From Bacillota bacterium (GTDB lineage: Bacteria; Bacillota; Clostridia; Lachnospirales; Lachnospiraceae), in contig JAEWYQ010000004.1 of assembly GCA_023395555.1 (NCBI GenBank), positions 62,001-126,000 of the forward strand: a stretch of DNA of 64,000 nucleotides, read 5' to 3'. Of this stretch, positions 16,657 to 25,275 are shown one piece after another. Numbering within the stretch: position 1 is the first letter of the stretch; the number at the start of each line of letters is the position of its first letter. The position numbers were made by a program, and so were the translations under genes. The notes beneath the pieces are model-generated. The model was not told where the DNA came from. It saw nothing but the letters and a program-made list of their open reading frames with translations, and did no database searches.

Positions 16657-16685
16657 TTGTAATAAATTTACGATTATGCTATGAT
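16657..16685 (+). promoter_or_regulatory. promoter of the small membrane protein
   Basis: TTGTAA (16657-16662) and TATGAT (16680-16685) with a 17-base spacer. The sequence AGATAGATCGTAACTA right after the -10 box recurs almost exactly at 18021-18036. Confidence 0.6.
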
Positions 16686-16740
16686 TTAAGAAGATAGATC
16701 GTAACTACATTTCATTATGCTTCAGAAAGGAGATCGAGTG

Positions 16741-16923
16741 ATGCTCTATATTTTTCATATTGTCAGTTCTTTTCTAAATGTCAATGTGATTGAGACCTAT
16801 AGTTACAGAATGAATGATACTACAATTATATCCTTCCAGTTTATTTTGCCTTATATTTTATTAGCTCTGCTCCTTGGGGCCGTTATTCTGATTTATAAGA
16901 AATTGAAGAAGCACAGACACTAA
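16741..16923 (+). CDS. small single-pass membrane protein
   Basis: A 60-residue protein, MLYIFHIVSSFLNVNVIE at the start, with one strong membrane helix (IISFQFILPYILLALLLGAV, about residues 32-52) and a basic tail IYKKLKKHRH, suggesting an outside N-terminus and an inside C-terminus. I chose the ATG at 16741 because AAAGGAG lies about 8 bases upstream; an earlier in-frame ATG at 16717 has no ribosome site. A good promoter and a strong terminator frame it, which supports a real gene. Function unknown. Confidence 0.6.
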   Translation: MLYIFHIVSSFLNVNVIETYSYRMNDTTIISFQFILPYILLALLLGAVILIYKKLKKHRH

Positions 16924-16929
16924 AATAAA

Positions 16930-16990
16930 AATAGAGCCGCTGCAAAATGATTTTTTATCCCTTTCATTTTACAGCGGCTCCACTATTTTA
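16930..16990. terminator. bidirectional terminator
   Basis: A long hairpin: GAGCCGCTGCAAAATGA (16934-16950) pairs with TCATTTTACAGCGGCTC (16964-16980), one mismatch. It lies between the small membrane protein and the converging AraC-type gene and can serve both. Confidence 0.85.
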
Positions 16991-17026
16991 TAACCAATTC
17001 TGTTTCTCTGCCATGCCTCTTTTCAC

Positions 17027-17863
17027 TTATATCCGTTCCACCGGCACCCATATCTCACTGTAGGTATCCGCAGGGTTTTCACAAGGCGGAGCGTACATCT
17101 CAATGTTATAGCTGCCTCCAAGCTTATATTCCTTACAATTGGGCAGCCACTCATTCCAGATTGCCGTGTTCACATCCTGGAGAGCCTTAGGCAGGGCTCC
17201 CCGACAAGGAAATACCGCCCATGAGCCTGCGGGAATTGTTCTCGTAACATACCCCTCCGGTATCTCTTTCCAAGGCACATAGTTGTCTGCGATAAGATAG
17301 TCAAACTGCTTTCCATCGTCGTCAATACAAACACCGTACATTCCGCAGACCGGCTTATCCTCTTTCGCCATGTGTTCCTGCCAAAACCCAGGAATCTCCC
17401 GGTAAGCCGTCTCCATAGAGAAGGTTCTTAAAACTCCCATTACAGTAAATGCCGCTTTTTCTACAATTTTGTACTCGATCATGTTTCCGCCCTCCAAGGT
17501 TAATTTTATTCTTACGGGTGCAAAGGCTTTCAGCTTTGCCCCTTTTTCCTTTGCAGCGGAGGGTGAGATGCCATGAAACCGCAGGAAAGCTTTTGCAAAG
17601 CTGTCGGGAGAATCATAGCCGTATTTCAGTGCCACATCAATCACCTTCCTGTTGGAGCGGGAAAGCTCCTGTGCCGCCAGGGATAAACGGCGGCTGCGAA
17701 TATATTCCCCTACCGTAAATCCGCACAGCACACTGAATATCCGTTGAAAATGAAAGCTTGAAACATAAGCACATCCGGCGATCTCCTCCATATCCAGCGG
17801 CTCGGTAATATGCTCTTCCATATATTGAATCGCATTTTGAATTCCTTCTGTCCAACTGTTCAT
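17027..17863 (-). CDS. AraC family regulator with GyrI-like effector domain
   Basis: A 278-residue regulator. Residues 1-105 hold two AraC helix-turn-helix units (AIQYMEEHITEPLDMEEIAG, FHFQRIFSVLCGFTVGEYIR and VIDVALKYGYDSPDSFAKAF); residues 125-278 form a GyrI-like ligand domain (from EYKIVEKAAFTVMGVLR to YSEIWVPVERI), as in the Rob/SoxS-like and YtrA-type drug-sensing activators. The start is the ATG at 17863, with AAAGGAGC 7 bases upstream, rather than the start 75 bases earlier. A near-perfect palindrome about 55 bases upstream may be its operator. Its targets are unknown; local candidates are itself and the nearby small membrane protein. Confidence 0.9.
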   Translation of the reverse strand: MNSWTEGIQNAIQYMEEHITEPLDMEEIAGCAYVSSFHFQRIFSVLCGFTVGEYIRSRRLSLAAQELSRSNRKVIDVALKYGYDSPDSFAKAFLRFHGISPSAAKEKGAKLKAFAPVRIKLTLEGGNMIEYKIVEKAAFTVMGVLRTFSMETAYREIPGFWQEHMAKEDKPVCGMYGVCIDDDGKQFDYLIADNYVPWKEIPEGYVTRTIPAGSWAVFPCRGALPKALQDVNTAIWNEWLPNCKEYKLGGSYNIEMYAPPCENPADTYSEIWVPVERI

Positions 17864-17913
17864 AGCTAAGCTCCTTTTGCTTCCTAACATTGGTTCCCTC
17901 TGCTGTAGTGCCA

Positions 17914-17939
17914 TATCATAAGCACCTGTGCTTATCATA
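17914..17939. promoter_or_regulatory. operator-like palindrome upstream of the AraC-type gene
   Basis: TATCATAAGCAC (17914-17925) faces GTGCTTATCATA (17928-17939); the inner 8 bases of each arm are exact, with a CT centre and only one mismatch over 12. It lies 51 bases before the start codon, where a regulator would bind. Confidence 0.5.
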
Positions 17940-18044
17940 ACAGGATCTCATCATGGCCGCCCGACTTTCCCTGCGAAGATTTGTCGTTATAGATATGTCC
18001 ATACAGCGTCCCATGTTGGCAGATAGATCGTTACTATAGCAGAA

Positions 18045-18099
18045 AATACCCCTTCGGGATGCTGGCGCGGCTTTTCATACTGCTGTCCGAAGGGGTATT
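18045..18099 (-). terminator. terminator of the purine operon (leftward)
   Basis: AATACCCCTTCGG (18045-18057) and CCGAAGGGGTATT (18087-18099) are perfect 13-base inverted arms around a 29-base loop. Read leftward the stem is followed by TTTCTG. It sits about 100 bases after the symporter stop. Confidence 0.65.
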
Positions 18100-18200
18100 C
18101 GATTTATCACTTCATTACTCCCACATTCAATTTATCAATCATCTTGAGAAAATACAATTTTATAAGATTATCCTGGTAGTATCCGGAATATCCGTTTAAA

Positions 18201-19616
18201 CTAATCCAGATACGCAGAAGGTGCTGCCGGTTTCCCCATCTTCCTCTCAATCCAGGTGACTGCAAAAAAGGACACAATACCCCAGAAGCATCCGAATACA
18301 ATTGCCAGAATTCCAAAAGGTGACCCGATCAACTGCCAATATACCACTGCAACAGAACCCACCAGAATGGAGATCAATCCTGCGTTCTTGGTTGCATTCT
18401 TTACCGCCAGTCCAAGACCGTAAGCAGCGAAGGGACCCGCCGAACGCAGAGCAAAAGCAAACAGATTCAACGTAACAAGACTTATATTAAATAAAGCGAT
18501 ACCCATACTGATCACGCAGATTACCACATTACTTGTCCTGGTAATTGTGATCAGCCTCCGGTCTTCCACGTTCTTATTAATGTATTTCTGATAGATATCT
18601 TTTGTTATGATGGTAGACGCGCAGAGCAGATTGGAGTCCGCACTGGACATGGTAGCCGCAACAATCGCAGCCGCCACTGCACCGGTAATCCAAGCCGGGG
18701 CATAACTCGTAGTTGCATACATCAGGGCTGTTGTACCTGCTCCGTTATCCAACCCGGGATTTTCCGCCAGCGCAACCAACCCAATAATTGTAGGTATAAA
18801 AGCCAATAGCGCCATCATGATGCCGGACAGAAGCGATGCTTTCTGTGCTGTCTTGGCATCCTCGGCGGAGGAGAAGCGGCTGACCATCTCCGGTCCCGAT
18901 AAGAAGGTACAGAAATAGTTAAAGATCAAGCCGATAATCGTTACAATGCCCACCTTGGTTATATTGAATTCTGCCGCAGGCAGGGCTGCCGATATGGCCT
19001 GCCATCCGCCCGCGCCATTGATAATAAAGGGCAGGGCGATCAAAAGTCCAAAGAATATAATTAAAAACTGAACCACATCGGTAATGGCGTCTGCCAGCAT
19101 TCCTCCCATGGTTGTGTAGAAGATAACTACAAAGCCTGCGATCAGAATACATACATTGAGAGGCAGTCCCGTCAGGGAGCTCACTACGGTTCCTGAAGCA
19201 AGAATCTGGGATGCCGTCAGGCAGAACAGGGATACTACATTCAGCACTGCCGTAAACAACCCGGCAGTTGGCCCAAACCTTCGATGCACTACCTCCGGTA
19301 TGGTAACGGCCAGAGTTTTACGAATCCTGGGGGCAAAATACGCCAATGGGATCATTGCAACTGCCGCGGCCAGCACATACCAGGCGGCGCTCAAGCCCCA
19401 GCCCGAGAATGCCCTTGCCGCAACACCGGTGGTGCTGCCGCCCCCGATATTATTAGCGGATAGAGAGGACGCCACCATGAACAGGCCCATTCTTCTTCCA
19501 GCCAGCATATAATCCACACTGTCCTTAATAATATACTTATTTGTTAGAAAACCAACCAACAGCATACCAATCATGTAAACAATAACAATAATTAACGGAA
19601 CAACCTGTACTTGCAT
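18201..19616 (-). CDS. sodium/solute symporter (SSS family), last gene of the purine operon
   Basis: A 471-residue permease with about 13 membrane segments. The family signature region is clear: DYMLAGRRMGLFMVASSLSA near 35-55, NNIGGGSTTG just after, and FLSGPEMVSRFSSAEDAKTA near 240. The SSS family imports sugars, amino acids, nucleobases, pantothenate or urea with sodium. The location directly after the xanthine dehydrogenase gene suggests a purine, a purine breakdown product such as a ureide, or an exchanged amino acid, but substrate cannot be read from the sequence. AAGGAGGG precedes the ATG at 19616. E. coli-type urate clusters use an NCS2 permease instead, which is also present here, so this is a second transporter. 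Confidence 0.88.
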   Translation of the reverse strand: MQVQVVPLIIVIVYMIGMLLVGFLTNKYIIKDSVDYMLAGRRMGLFMVASSLSANNIGGGSTTGVAARAFSGWGLSAAWYVLAAAVAMIPLAYFAPRIRKTLAVTIPEVVHRRFGPTAGLFTAVLNVVSLFCLTASQILASGTVVSSLTGLPLNVCILIAGFVVIFYTTMGGMLADAITDVVQFLIIFFGLLIALPFIINGAGGWQAISAALPAAEFNITKVGIVTIIGLIFNYFCTFLSGPEMVSRFSSAEDAKTAQKASLLSGIMMALLAFIPTIIGLVALAENPGLDNGAGTTALMYATTSYAPAWITGAVAAAIVAATMSSADSNLLCASTIITKDIYQKYINKNVEDRRLITITRTSNVVICVISMGIALFNISLVTLNLFAFALRSAGPFAAYGLGLAVKNATKNAGLISILVGSVAVVYWQLIGSPFGILAIVFGCFWGIVSFFAVTWIERKMGKPAAPSAYLD

Positions 19617-19775
19617 TCACATACCCTCCTTATTGGGTTAAAATAGTTACAAATGCATTCATGATTCCTATATCCTACAAGTTCTATGTGTCATCCATCC
19701 TGTCAACTGAGCTGTCTGTTTTTTGCTGCTGTTTCCTTATGACGCTTGATATATTGAATGTAGCATACGGTTACC

Positions 19776-22379
19776 TTACTTATGATAATACGTATTCTCC
19801 AGCGGCAGCTTCGTCCTGAAGATGCCGTCCTTTTTATAATAAGCATTCTGGCAGGCGGGAGCACCCATAACGGCTACGATCTCTCCGATACCCTTTGCAC
19901 CGTAGGCCAGGTCCACCCGGTTCTTTTCCACCAGATGCAGCTCAATCTCCGGCATCTGGCTGGCCTTAAACAGCCCCAGAGTTCCCAGCTTCACCTGAGG
20001 AACGCCGTTCTTCAGAGGGAAATCCTCCGTCAGGCCATATCCCAGAGCCATGGCCGCACCGCCGTCTACCTGCCCGGAGAGGCTGAGGGGATTGATTGCC
20101 TTCCCCACATCGTGGGCGGCAACAATCTTCACCACCCTGCCCTCCTGGTCCAGAATATAGAGCTGGGTAGCATAGCCGTATGCCACATGGCTTACAGGGT
20201 TGGGCTTAGGAGAGCCGATGGGATCCGATTTGAACTCATATTCTCCCAGATACTCCTTCCCTTCCAGCTCCTCCAGCGTCAGACCACTGTCCAGATCAGC
20301 CTTCAGTGCCGCGGAAGACTGGTGTGCCGCTTCGCCGGCAAATACTGTCTGACGGGAGGCTGTTGTTGTTCCGGAATCCGGAGTATACCTTGTATCCGGC
20401 TGTTCTATGACGACAACATCCCTGGACAATCCTGCGGTTTCACAGACGATCTGAAGCAATACGGTCTGCAGTCCCTGTCCGATGGCTGCCGCGGAAGATC
20501 TGACATGAACCTTGCCGTCCATCACCTTCAGGTTACAGCGGCCAATATCTCTTACTCCCACCCCAAGTCCGGCATTCTTCATACCGCTGGCAATCCCCAC
20601 ATAATAATTGGGATCTGCCTCATACTGGTCAAAGGCTTCCTTCACCGCCTCCAGAGTCTCCGCCATTGCGGTTCCCTCATCTGCAATCTGTCCGTTGGGC
20701 AGGGACTGTCCGGGACGGATTGCATTGCGGTAACGGATCTCCCAGCCGGAGAGGCCCGCCTTTTCCGCCAGCAGATTGATCAGCGGTTCCACCACCGCGC
20801 AGGACTGGGTAACGCCAAAGCCGCGGAAGGCTCCGGCCGGAGGGTTATTGGTATAGTATGCATTACCCTCTACATCCACATTCTGATAATTATAAGGTCC
20901 TCCGATATGGGTACAGGCCCTCTGCAGTACCGGTCCTCCCAGGGAGCCATAGGCTCCTGTGTCCGAGGTGAGTCTCGCCTTTAACCCCTGAATAATACCG
21001 TTTTCATCACAGCCGATCTTACAATAGATCTCCATAGCATGGCGTTTCGGATGATAGTTGATACTTTCCTGACGGCTGAAGGAAACCTTCACCGGACGCT
21101 TGGTAAGATAAGCGCACAGGGCTGCCTGGTGCTGGACACTCATGTCCTCCTTGCCGCCGAAGCCGCCTCCCACAATGGCGCTCTGAATGCGTACCGCTTC
21201 CTGGGGAATGCCCAGATAATTGCTCAGCTCATGATATTCGTCATAAATACCCTGTCCGCCGGTAATTACAAATATTCCGTCCCCGTCCGGCATGGCTACG
21301 GCTGTCTCCGGCTCCATAAAGGCGTGCTCCGTGGGCGGAAGGGTAAAGGTTGCTTCCACCACGTATTTGGAAGCCGCCAGCGCTCCTTCGGCATCGCCCC
21401 GCTTCACTTCCTGATGGCTGTAGAGATTATTCTCCGGTACAATGAACTTACCAAAGAGGGTGTAGCCTTCCCCATGAATCTGAGGCGCTCCCGGCTCCAT
21501 GGCCTCCTTCGGGGAGCACACGGGTGTCAGCTCCTCGTATTCCACTTCCACGGCTTTTGCCGCCTGGATTGCCTGTTCCCTGGTCTCCGCAACTACCATT
21601 GCCAGGGTGTCTCCGATGTATTTTGTCTCTTCGCCCACGGCAATCATCCCGGGCCAGTCCTGGGCCAGATGTCCGATATAACGCTTTCCCGGAATATCCT
21701 CGGCTGTGTAGACTGCCACCACCCCGGGAAGAGCAAGCGCTTTCTCCTTGTTGATGGAGAGAACCTTCGCCCTGGCATATTTGCTGAATACATTCTTGCC
21801 GTACAGCATTCCTTCCAAATAATAATCATCGGCATACATGGCTGTGCCCAGAGTCTTGGGAGCCGCATCCACGCGGTGCACCTTGCTCCCCACACGGGCT
21901 TCCTGCTCCTCCGACGGAAGCTCTGTGCCCTCTCTCAGCATCTTAGCCGCCAGAAGGATTGCCTCTTCTATCTTGAGATAGCCGGTACAGCGGCACATAT
22001 TATTACGGATGGCGAATCTGACTTCTTCTTTGGTAGGATCGGGATTCTGGTCAACAAGACATTTGCCGCATACCACCATTCCAGGGATACAGAAGCCGCA
22101 TTGCACTGCTCCCGCCTGGGCAAAGGCATACGCGAATACATCCCGTTCCCTGTCGGTAAAGCCTTCGATGGTCTGGATCTTCTTTCCCTCCAGCCTGGAC
22201 AGCTTCTGTACACAGGACCGGGAGGTCTTGCCGTCAATGATAACCGTACAGGTTCCGCAGGCCCCCTCCTTGCAGCCGTTTTTTACGGAAGTGATTTTCA
22301 GCTCGTCACGGAGAAAATCCATGAGGGGCATATCCTGTTCCGATTCGTATACCTGATCGTTAATATTCACTGAATACAT
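19776..22379 (-). CDS. xdhD: selenium-type xanthine dehydrogenase, Fe-S and molybdenum subunits fused
   Basis: An 867-residue molybdenum hydroxylase. Residues 1-150 are the [2Fe-2S] part: C36, C41, C44 and C56 of the plant-type cluster (CKEGACGTCTV) and C94, C97, C129 and C131 of the second cluster (QCGFCIPGM, MCRCTGYLKI). Residues 160-867 are the molybdopterin part, with GGGFGGKED near 385, PAGAFRGFGVTQ near 500 and the catalytic glutamate in YGAKGIGEIVA near 840. This fused form matches the selenium-dependent xanthine dehydrogenase group, which carries a labile selenium on the cofactor rather than selenocysteine; no in-frame TGA is needed. There is no FAD subunit in the window, so electrons must go to another partner, perhaps YgfK. 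ygfJ, a cofactor-maturation gene, is just upstream. Confidence 0.92.
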   Translation of the reverse strand: MYSVNINDQVYESEQDMPLMDFLRDELKITSVKNGCKEGACGTCTVIIDGKTSRSCVQKLSRLEGKKIQTIEGFTDRERDVFAYAFAQAGAVQCGFCIPGMVVCGKCLVDQNPDPTKEEVRFAIRNNMCRCTGYLKIEEAILLAAKMLREGTELPSEEQEARVGSKVHRVDAAPKTLGTAMYADDYYLEGMLYGKNVFSKYARAKVLSINKEKALALPGVVAVYTAEDIPGKRYIGHLAQDWPGMIAVGEETKYIGDTLAMVVAETREQAIQAAKAVEVEYEELTPVCSPKEAMEPGAPQIHGEGYTLFGKFIVPENNLYSHQEVKRGDAEGALAASKYVVEATFTLPPTEHAFMEPETAVAMPDGDGIFVITGGQGIYDEYHELSNYLGIPQEAVRIQSAIVGGGFGGKEDMSVQHQAALCAYLTKRPVKVSFSRQESINYHPKRHAMEIYCKIGCDENGIIQGLKARLTSDTGAYGSLGGPVLQRACTHIGGPYNYQNVDVEGNAYYTNNPPAGAFRGFGVTQSCAVVEPLINLLAEKAGLSGWEIRYRNAIRPGQSLPNGQIADEGTAMAETLEAVKEAFDQYEADPNYYVGIASGMKNAGLGVGVRDIGRCNLKVMDGKVHVRSSAAAIGQGLQTVLLQIVCETAGLSRDVVVIEQPDTRYTPDSGTTTASRQTVFAGEAAHQSSAALKADLDSGLTLEELEGKEYLGEYEFKSDPIGSPKPNPVSHVAYGYATQLYILDQEGRVVKIVAAHDVGKAINPLSLSGQVDGGAAMALGYGLTEDFPLKNGVPQVKLGTLGLFKASQMPEIELHLVEKNRVDLAYGAKGIGEIVAVMGAPACQNAYYKKDGIFRTKLPLENTYYHK

Positions 22380-22476
22380 ATCCGATACCTTCCTTTCTTA
22401 TCAGAATTGCTATATATGTCTTCCATCCTGTGTGTAAAGGAGCACCATGTCCTCCTCCCGGCCACAGGCTGAACTG

Positions 22477-23052
22477 TTACATCTGCCTTGTATCAATATC
22501 AACCAGTTCCTTTGCATCCTCCGCCGGAACCAGCAGTACATCGGGTAAATTCACCATTATAATCTTCTTTCCTCCCACATCTCCGGTCAGAGCCAGCAGC
22601 TCCTCGTAATAAGTCTTTCCAAAAATACATGGATTGCCGACAATCCCTTCGCAGGAGAGAGCGGCTATATTTTTCTCCGAATGAAGGAAGCCTTCTATTA
22701 ATCTTTCAATGGAGGCAGGGCGAAGATAGGGCTGGTCGCACACACCAAACAAAACACCTTCCATCATGGGGTCCTGCTCCAGGGCCTTTAAAAGCCCCAA
22801 TTGCAGAGAAAGGGAAATCCCCAGCTCCGGCTCCTCATTTCTTACGGGCAGGAATCCGTACCGCGGGGCCGCTTCCAGAATTTCGTCATACTGCGTAACA
22901 ATAATTTTAGGAGTACAGGACAGCTTCTGCATGATCTCCAGGATGGGCAGGTACATCTTCCTGCCGTCAATCAGATCCAATAGCTTTATACCCTGATACC
23001 TGGTGCTGCTGCCTGCTGCCAAAAGTACAATACCTACACTTTTTGAATTAAT
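22477..23052 (-). CDS. ygfJ: YgfJ/MocA-like molybdenum-cofactor nucleotidyltransferase
   Basis: A protein of about 190 residues with the MobA-like nucleotide loop LLAAGSSTRYQGIKLL, followed by ILEAAPRYGFLPVRNEE, FGVCDQPYLRP and EGIVGNPCIFGKTYYEELL. This group (YgfJ) matures the cofactor of selenium-type molybdenum hydroxylases and accompanies xdhD. The start is odd: the conserved first strand (KSVGIVLLAAG) is in frame, but no ATG, GTG or TTG lies upstream of it. The frame opens after a TAA and an ATT at 23052 lies about 6 bases after GGGGTGAG. A TTG at 23022 would remove the strand. I therefore favour a rare ATT start; a sequencing error is the other reading. Confidence 0.85.
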   Translation of the reverse strand: MNSKSVGIVLLAAGSSTRYQGIKLLDLIDGRKMYLPILEIMQKLSCTPKIIVTQYDEILEAAPRYGFLPVRNEEPELGISLSLQLGLLKALEQDPMMEGVLFGVCDQPYLRPASIERLIEGFLHSEKNIAALSCEGIVGNPCIFGKTYYEELLALTGDVGGKKIIMVNLPDVLLVPAEDAKELVDIDTRQM

Positions 23053-23114
23053 TTAATCTCACCCCTGACTAATCTGTCCTATCAAGCAAAATGCTTCTTA
23101 CCCGGAACCATTCT

Positions 23115-24440
23115 TTACTGCTGCTCCCCGTCCTTCTTACAGGGCAGCACCTGGTTCAGCAAGATGGCTGCCAGGGTTGCCAGCACCACGGGGGACTTTC
23201 CAAAGATGGTGTCCACCCAGGAAGGGAACTTCGCCAGGCTGTCGCTTACCTGCGTCAGTCCCATGCCCAGAGCCACGGAAAGCCCTACAATAGAAGAACT
23301 GCGGTAATTCATGGGCTCCTGGAAAATCAGCTTCAACCCCGTCATGGCAATGGAGGCAAATACGGAAATCGTGGCCCCTCCCAGTACACATTGAGGAATC
23401 GTGGTCAGCATTGCGGAGAACTTCGGTATTACTCCGGCAAACAGCATCAGCACCGCAGTCAGCCCGAATACCATCCGGTTCACCACCTTCGTGGTGCCTA
23501 CAATCCCCACATTCTGGCTGTAGGTGGCGGTTGACAATCCTCCCAGGAAAGAACCCAGGATATTGGTAACACCATATGCCACAATGCCGCCCTGAAGCTC
23601 CGTATCCGTAGGCTCCCTGTCCAGGCCGCCTGTGGTCGTAGCCGTAAAATCACCGATGGCCTGAACCGAATTTATAACAAAAAGTATGGACATTGCCACA
23701 ATACTTGAAAATTCAAATTTTATCCCGAAATGCATCACTCCCGGCATCTGCAGGATTCCTGCCTCTCCGACACCGGCAAAATCAATCATACCCAGGCAGA
23801 GAGCTGCCAGATAGCCTGCGATAATGCCAAAAAGAATCGATGCAAGCTTAAATATACCCTTGCAAAAATGGTTCAAAACAGTTACCACCACTAAGGTAAA
23901 GATCGCCACCAGCCAATTCTTCCAGGAACCGTATGAGCCGCTTCCTTTCCCTCCCGCCATGTAATTCACCGCTGTGGGATATAGGGACAATCCTATTGTA
24001 AACACTACGGTTCCCGTAATCAAAGGAGGAAACAGAATCCGAAGTCTTTTTACAAATATTCCTACAATAATGGCGCAAATACCGCCAATCAACTGTGCTC
24101 CCAATATGGTGGCAATATCATAGCTTCCGGCTATTGCCTGTAAGGTAGGCAGATAGGCAAAGCTTACACCTAAAATCATCGGCAGTCCGGACCCTAATTT
24201 CCCGGCAATGGGAAATACCTGAATAATTGTAGAAATCGCTGCGATTACCAGGGACGCCTGTACCAGCATTACTCTGTCGATCTGGCCTAACCCCGCCTCA
24301 CCGGATACAATCAGCGCCGGTGTTACACAGCCAACAATCATTGCCACCAGATGCTGTAACGATAAGGGAAGTAATTGGCTAAACCCCGGAATCCCGTTTA
24401 GCTCAAAAACGGATCCATACTGTCTGTGTTTCTTTTTCAT
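23115..24440 (-). CDS. NCS2 family nucleobase permease, UacT/xanthine-type
   Basis: A 441-residue membrane protein with about 14 segments, of the nucleobase:cation symporter-2 family that brings in xanthine, uric acid or uracil with protons or sodium. The family marks are the Q-H pair in LPLSLQHLVAMIVG near residue 25, IGDFTATTTGGLDREPT near 265 and the S-Q-N-V-G block SQNVGIVGTTKVVNRMV near 320. The N-x-G motif form and the genomic neighbourhood (molybdenum hydroxylase, ssnA, ygfK) point to uric acid or xanthine, like E. coli UacT/XanP. It is the obvious uptake system of the island. Confidence 0.88.
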   Translation of the reverse strand: MKKKHRQYGSVFELNGIPGFSQLLPLSLQHLVAMIVGCVTPALIVSGEAGLGQIDRVMLVQASLVIAAISTIIQVFPIAGKLGSGLPMILGVSFAYLPTLQAIAGSYDIATILGAQLIGGICAIIVGIFVKRLRILFPPLITGTVVFTIGLSLYPTAVNYMAGGKGSGSYGSWKNWLVAIFTLVVVTVLNHFCKGIFKLASILFGIIAGYLAALCLGMIDFAGVGEAGILQMPGVMHFGIKFEFSSIVAMSILFVINSVQAIGDFTATTTGGLDREPTDTELQGGIVAYGVTNILGSFLGGLSTATYSQNVGIVGTTKVVNRMVFGLTAVLMLFAGVIPKFSAMLTTIPQCVLGGATISVFASIAMTGLKLIFQEPMNYRSSSIVGLSVALGMGLTQVSDSLAKFPSWVDTIFGKSPVVLATLAAILLNQVLPCKKDGEQQ

Positions 24441-24515
24441 CTATTCCTCCGAAATATGTCTTTATTCTGTCGCCTCCATGCCTTCCTCCGTATCTTTCCC
24501 AAAACCGCCGGGGCC

Positions 24516-25220
24516 TTACGGCTCCCGCGGTTTCAGGCTTTCGATCTGATTCAGCATAAGCTGTTTACACATGTCAAAATATCCTTCCACATCAAACTCG
24601 TCTTTATTAATCAGATACTGAATGGTTGCTCCCTCCATCAGAGAGATAAAGGTAAAGGGAAGCAGCTCCCTGCTTTTCGCATCCATCCATGGACAGTACC
24701 GATCCAGAACTTCTCTGATCTCAACCTTCCATTTTGTATAGGACTGATTGAATTTCTCATGAATCTCGCTATGGATCTTACTCTGCACCCAGAAATCCAC
24801 CTCGGCAAAATCATACTTATGCTTCGTCATGATCAGCCGCTTCTTTTGATTAATGAAGACATCCAGCTGGCTGCTGAGGTTATCCTTGCTATGCTTTTTT
24901 TCCTTGCGTCGCGCGGCATAGCACTCTTCAAAAATATAATCCTGAAGAGCCAGCATCAGCTCATTTTTTGTCTTATAGTAATAATGTACATTGGACTGAA
25001 CCATCTTCGCTTTTTCAGCAATCAGGTGCATGCGGGTTCCGGCAATGGTCTGCTTATTCACTACGTCCAGGGCAGCATTCATAATGCGTTTGTTCTGGAC
25101 GTTGCCCATCTCTGAATTCAGCCCCGTCTCACTGTTGTTTTTCTTTAACATAGTCCCGGCGGCTTGCCGCTTGTCCTTGTTTACTATCCTGCCGGCATTG
25201 TTCTTTGATGCTTCTTCCAT
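24516..25220 (-). CDS. TetR/AcrR family regulator of the purine island
   Basis: A 234-residue protein with a TetR-type HTH: IMNAALDVVNKQTIAGTRMH, LIAEKAKMVQSNVHYYYK and TKNELMLALQDYIFEE, near residues 45-95, then an all-helical ligand domain. It has an unusual N-terminal extension of about 40 basic and polar residues (SKNNAGRIVNKDKRQAAGT). GGAGAG precedes the ATG at 25220. It lies inside the operon between ridA and the permease gene, so it probably controls the island in response to a purine or breakdown product. The repeated TAGTTTA motif in the divergent control region is one possible binding site (inference). Confidence 0.85.
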   Translation of the reverse strand: MEEASKNNAGRIVNKDKRQAAGTMLKKNNSETGLNSEMGNVQNKRIMNAALDVVNKQTIAGTRMHLIAEKAKMVQSNVHYYYKTKNELMLALQDYIFEECYAARRKEKKHSKDNLSSQLDVFINQKKRLIMTKHKYDFAEVDFWVQSKIHSEIHEKFNQSYTKWKVEIREVLDRYCPWMDAKSRELLPFTFISLMEGATIQYLINKDEFDVEGYFDMCKQLMLNQIESLKPREP

Positions 25221-25275
25221 ACTCTCTCCATTCCCCGCCTGATCGCAGCATTTTCTCTAAAGTAAAGGGGTATTC

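Larger units (their letters stand above)
17864..18200. other. intergenic region with operator-like palindrome and terminator
   Basis: The gap between the symporter's end and the AraC start holds no gene. It contains the 12-base near-palindrome at 17914-17939 upstream of the AraC gene, the repeat AGATAGATCGTTACTA at 18021-18036, and the hairpin at 18045-18099. Confidence 0.6.

Noticed and set aside
16446..16697. 83-codon open frame overlapping the vapBC promoter
   Set aside because: It crosses the vapB start and operator; amino-acid content is biased by AT-rich DNA.
19782..22373. Long plus-strand open frames opposite xdhD
   Set aside because: They are mirror frames of a strongly biased coding gene; no ribosome site or domain.
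19776..22379. Selenocysteine (in-frame UGA) in xdhD
   Set aside because: The frame has no internal TGA; in this family selenium is carried on the cofactor, not as selenocysteine.
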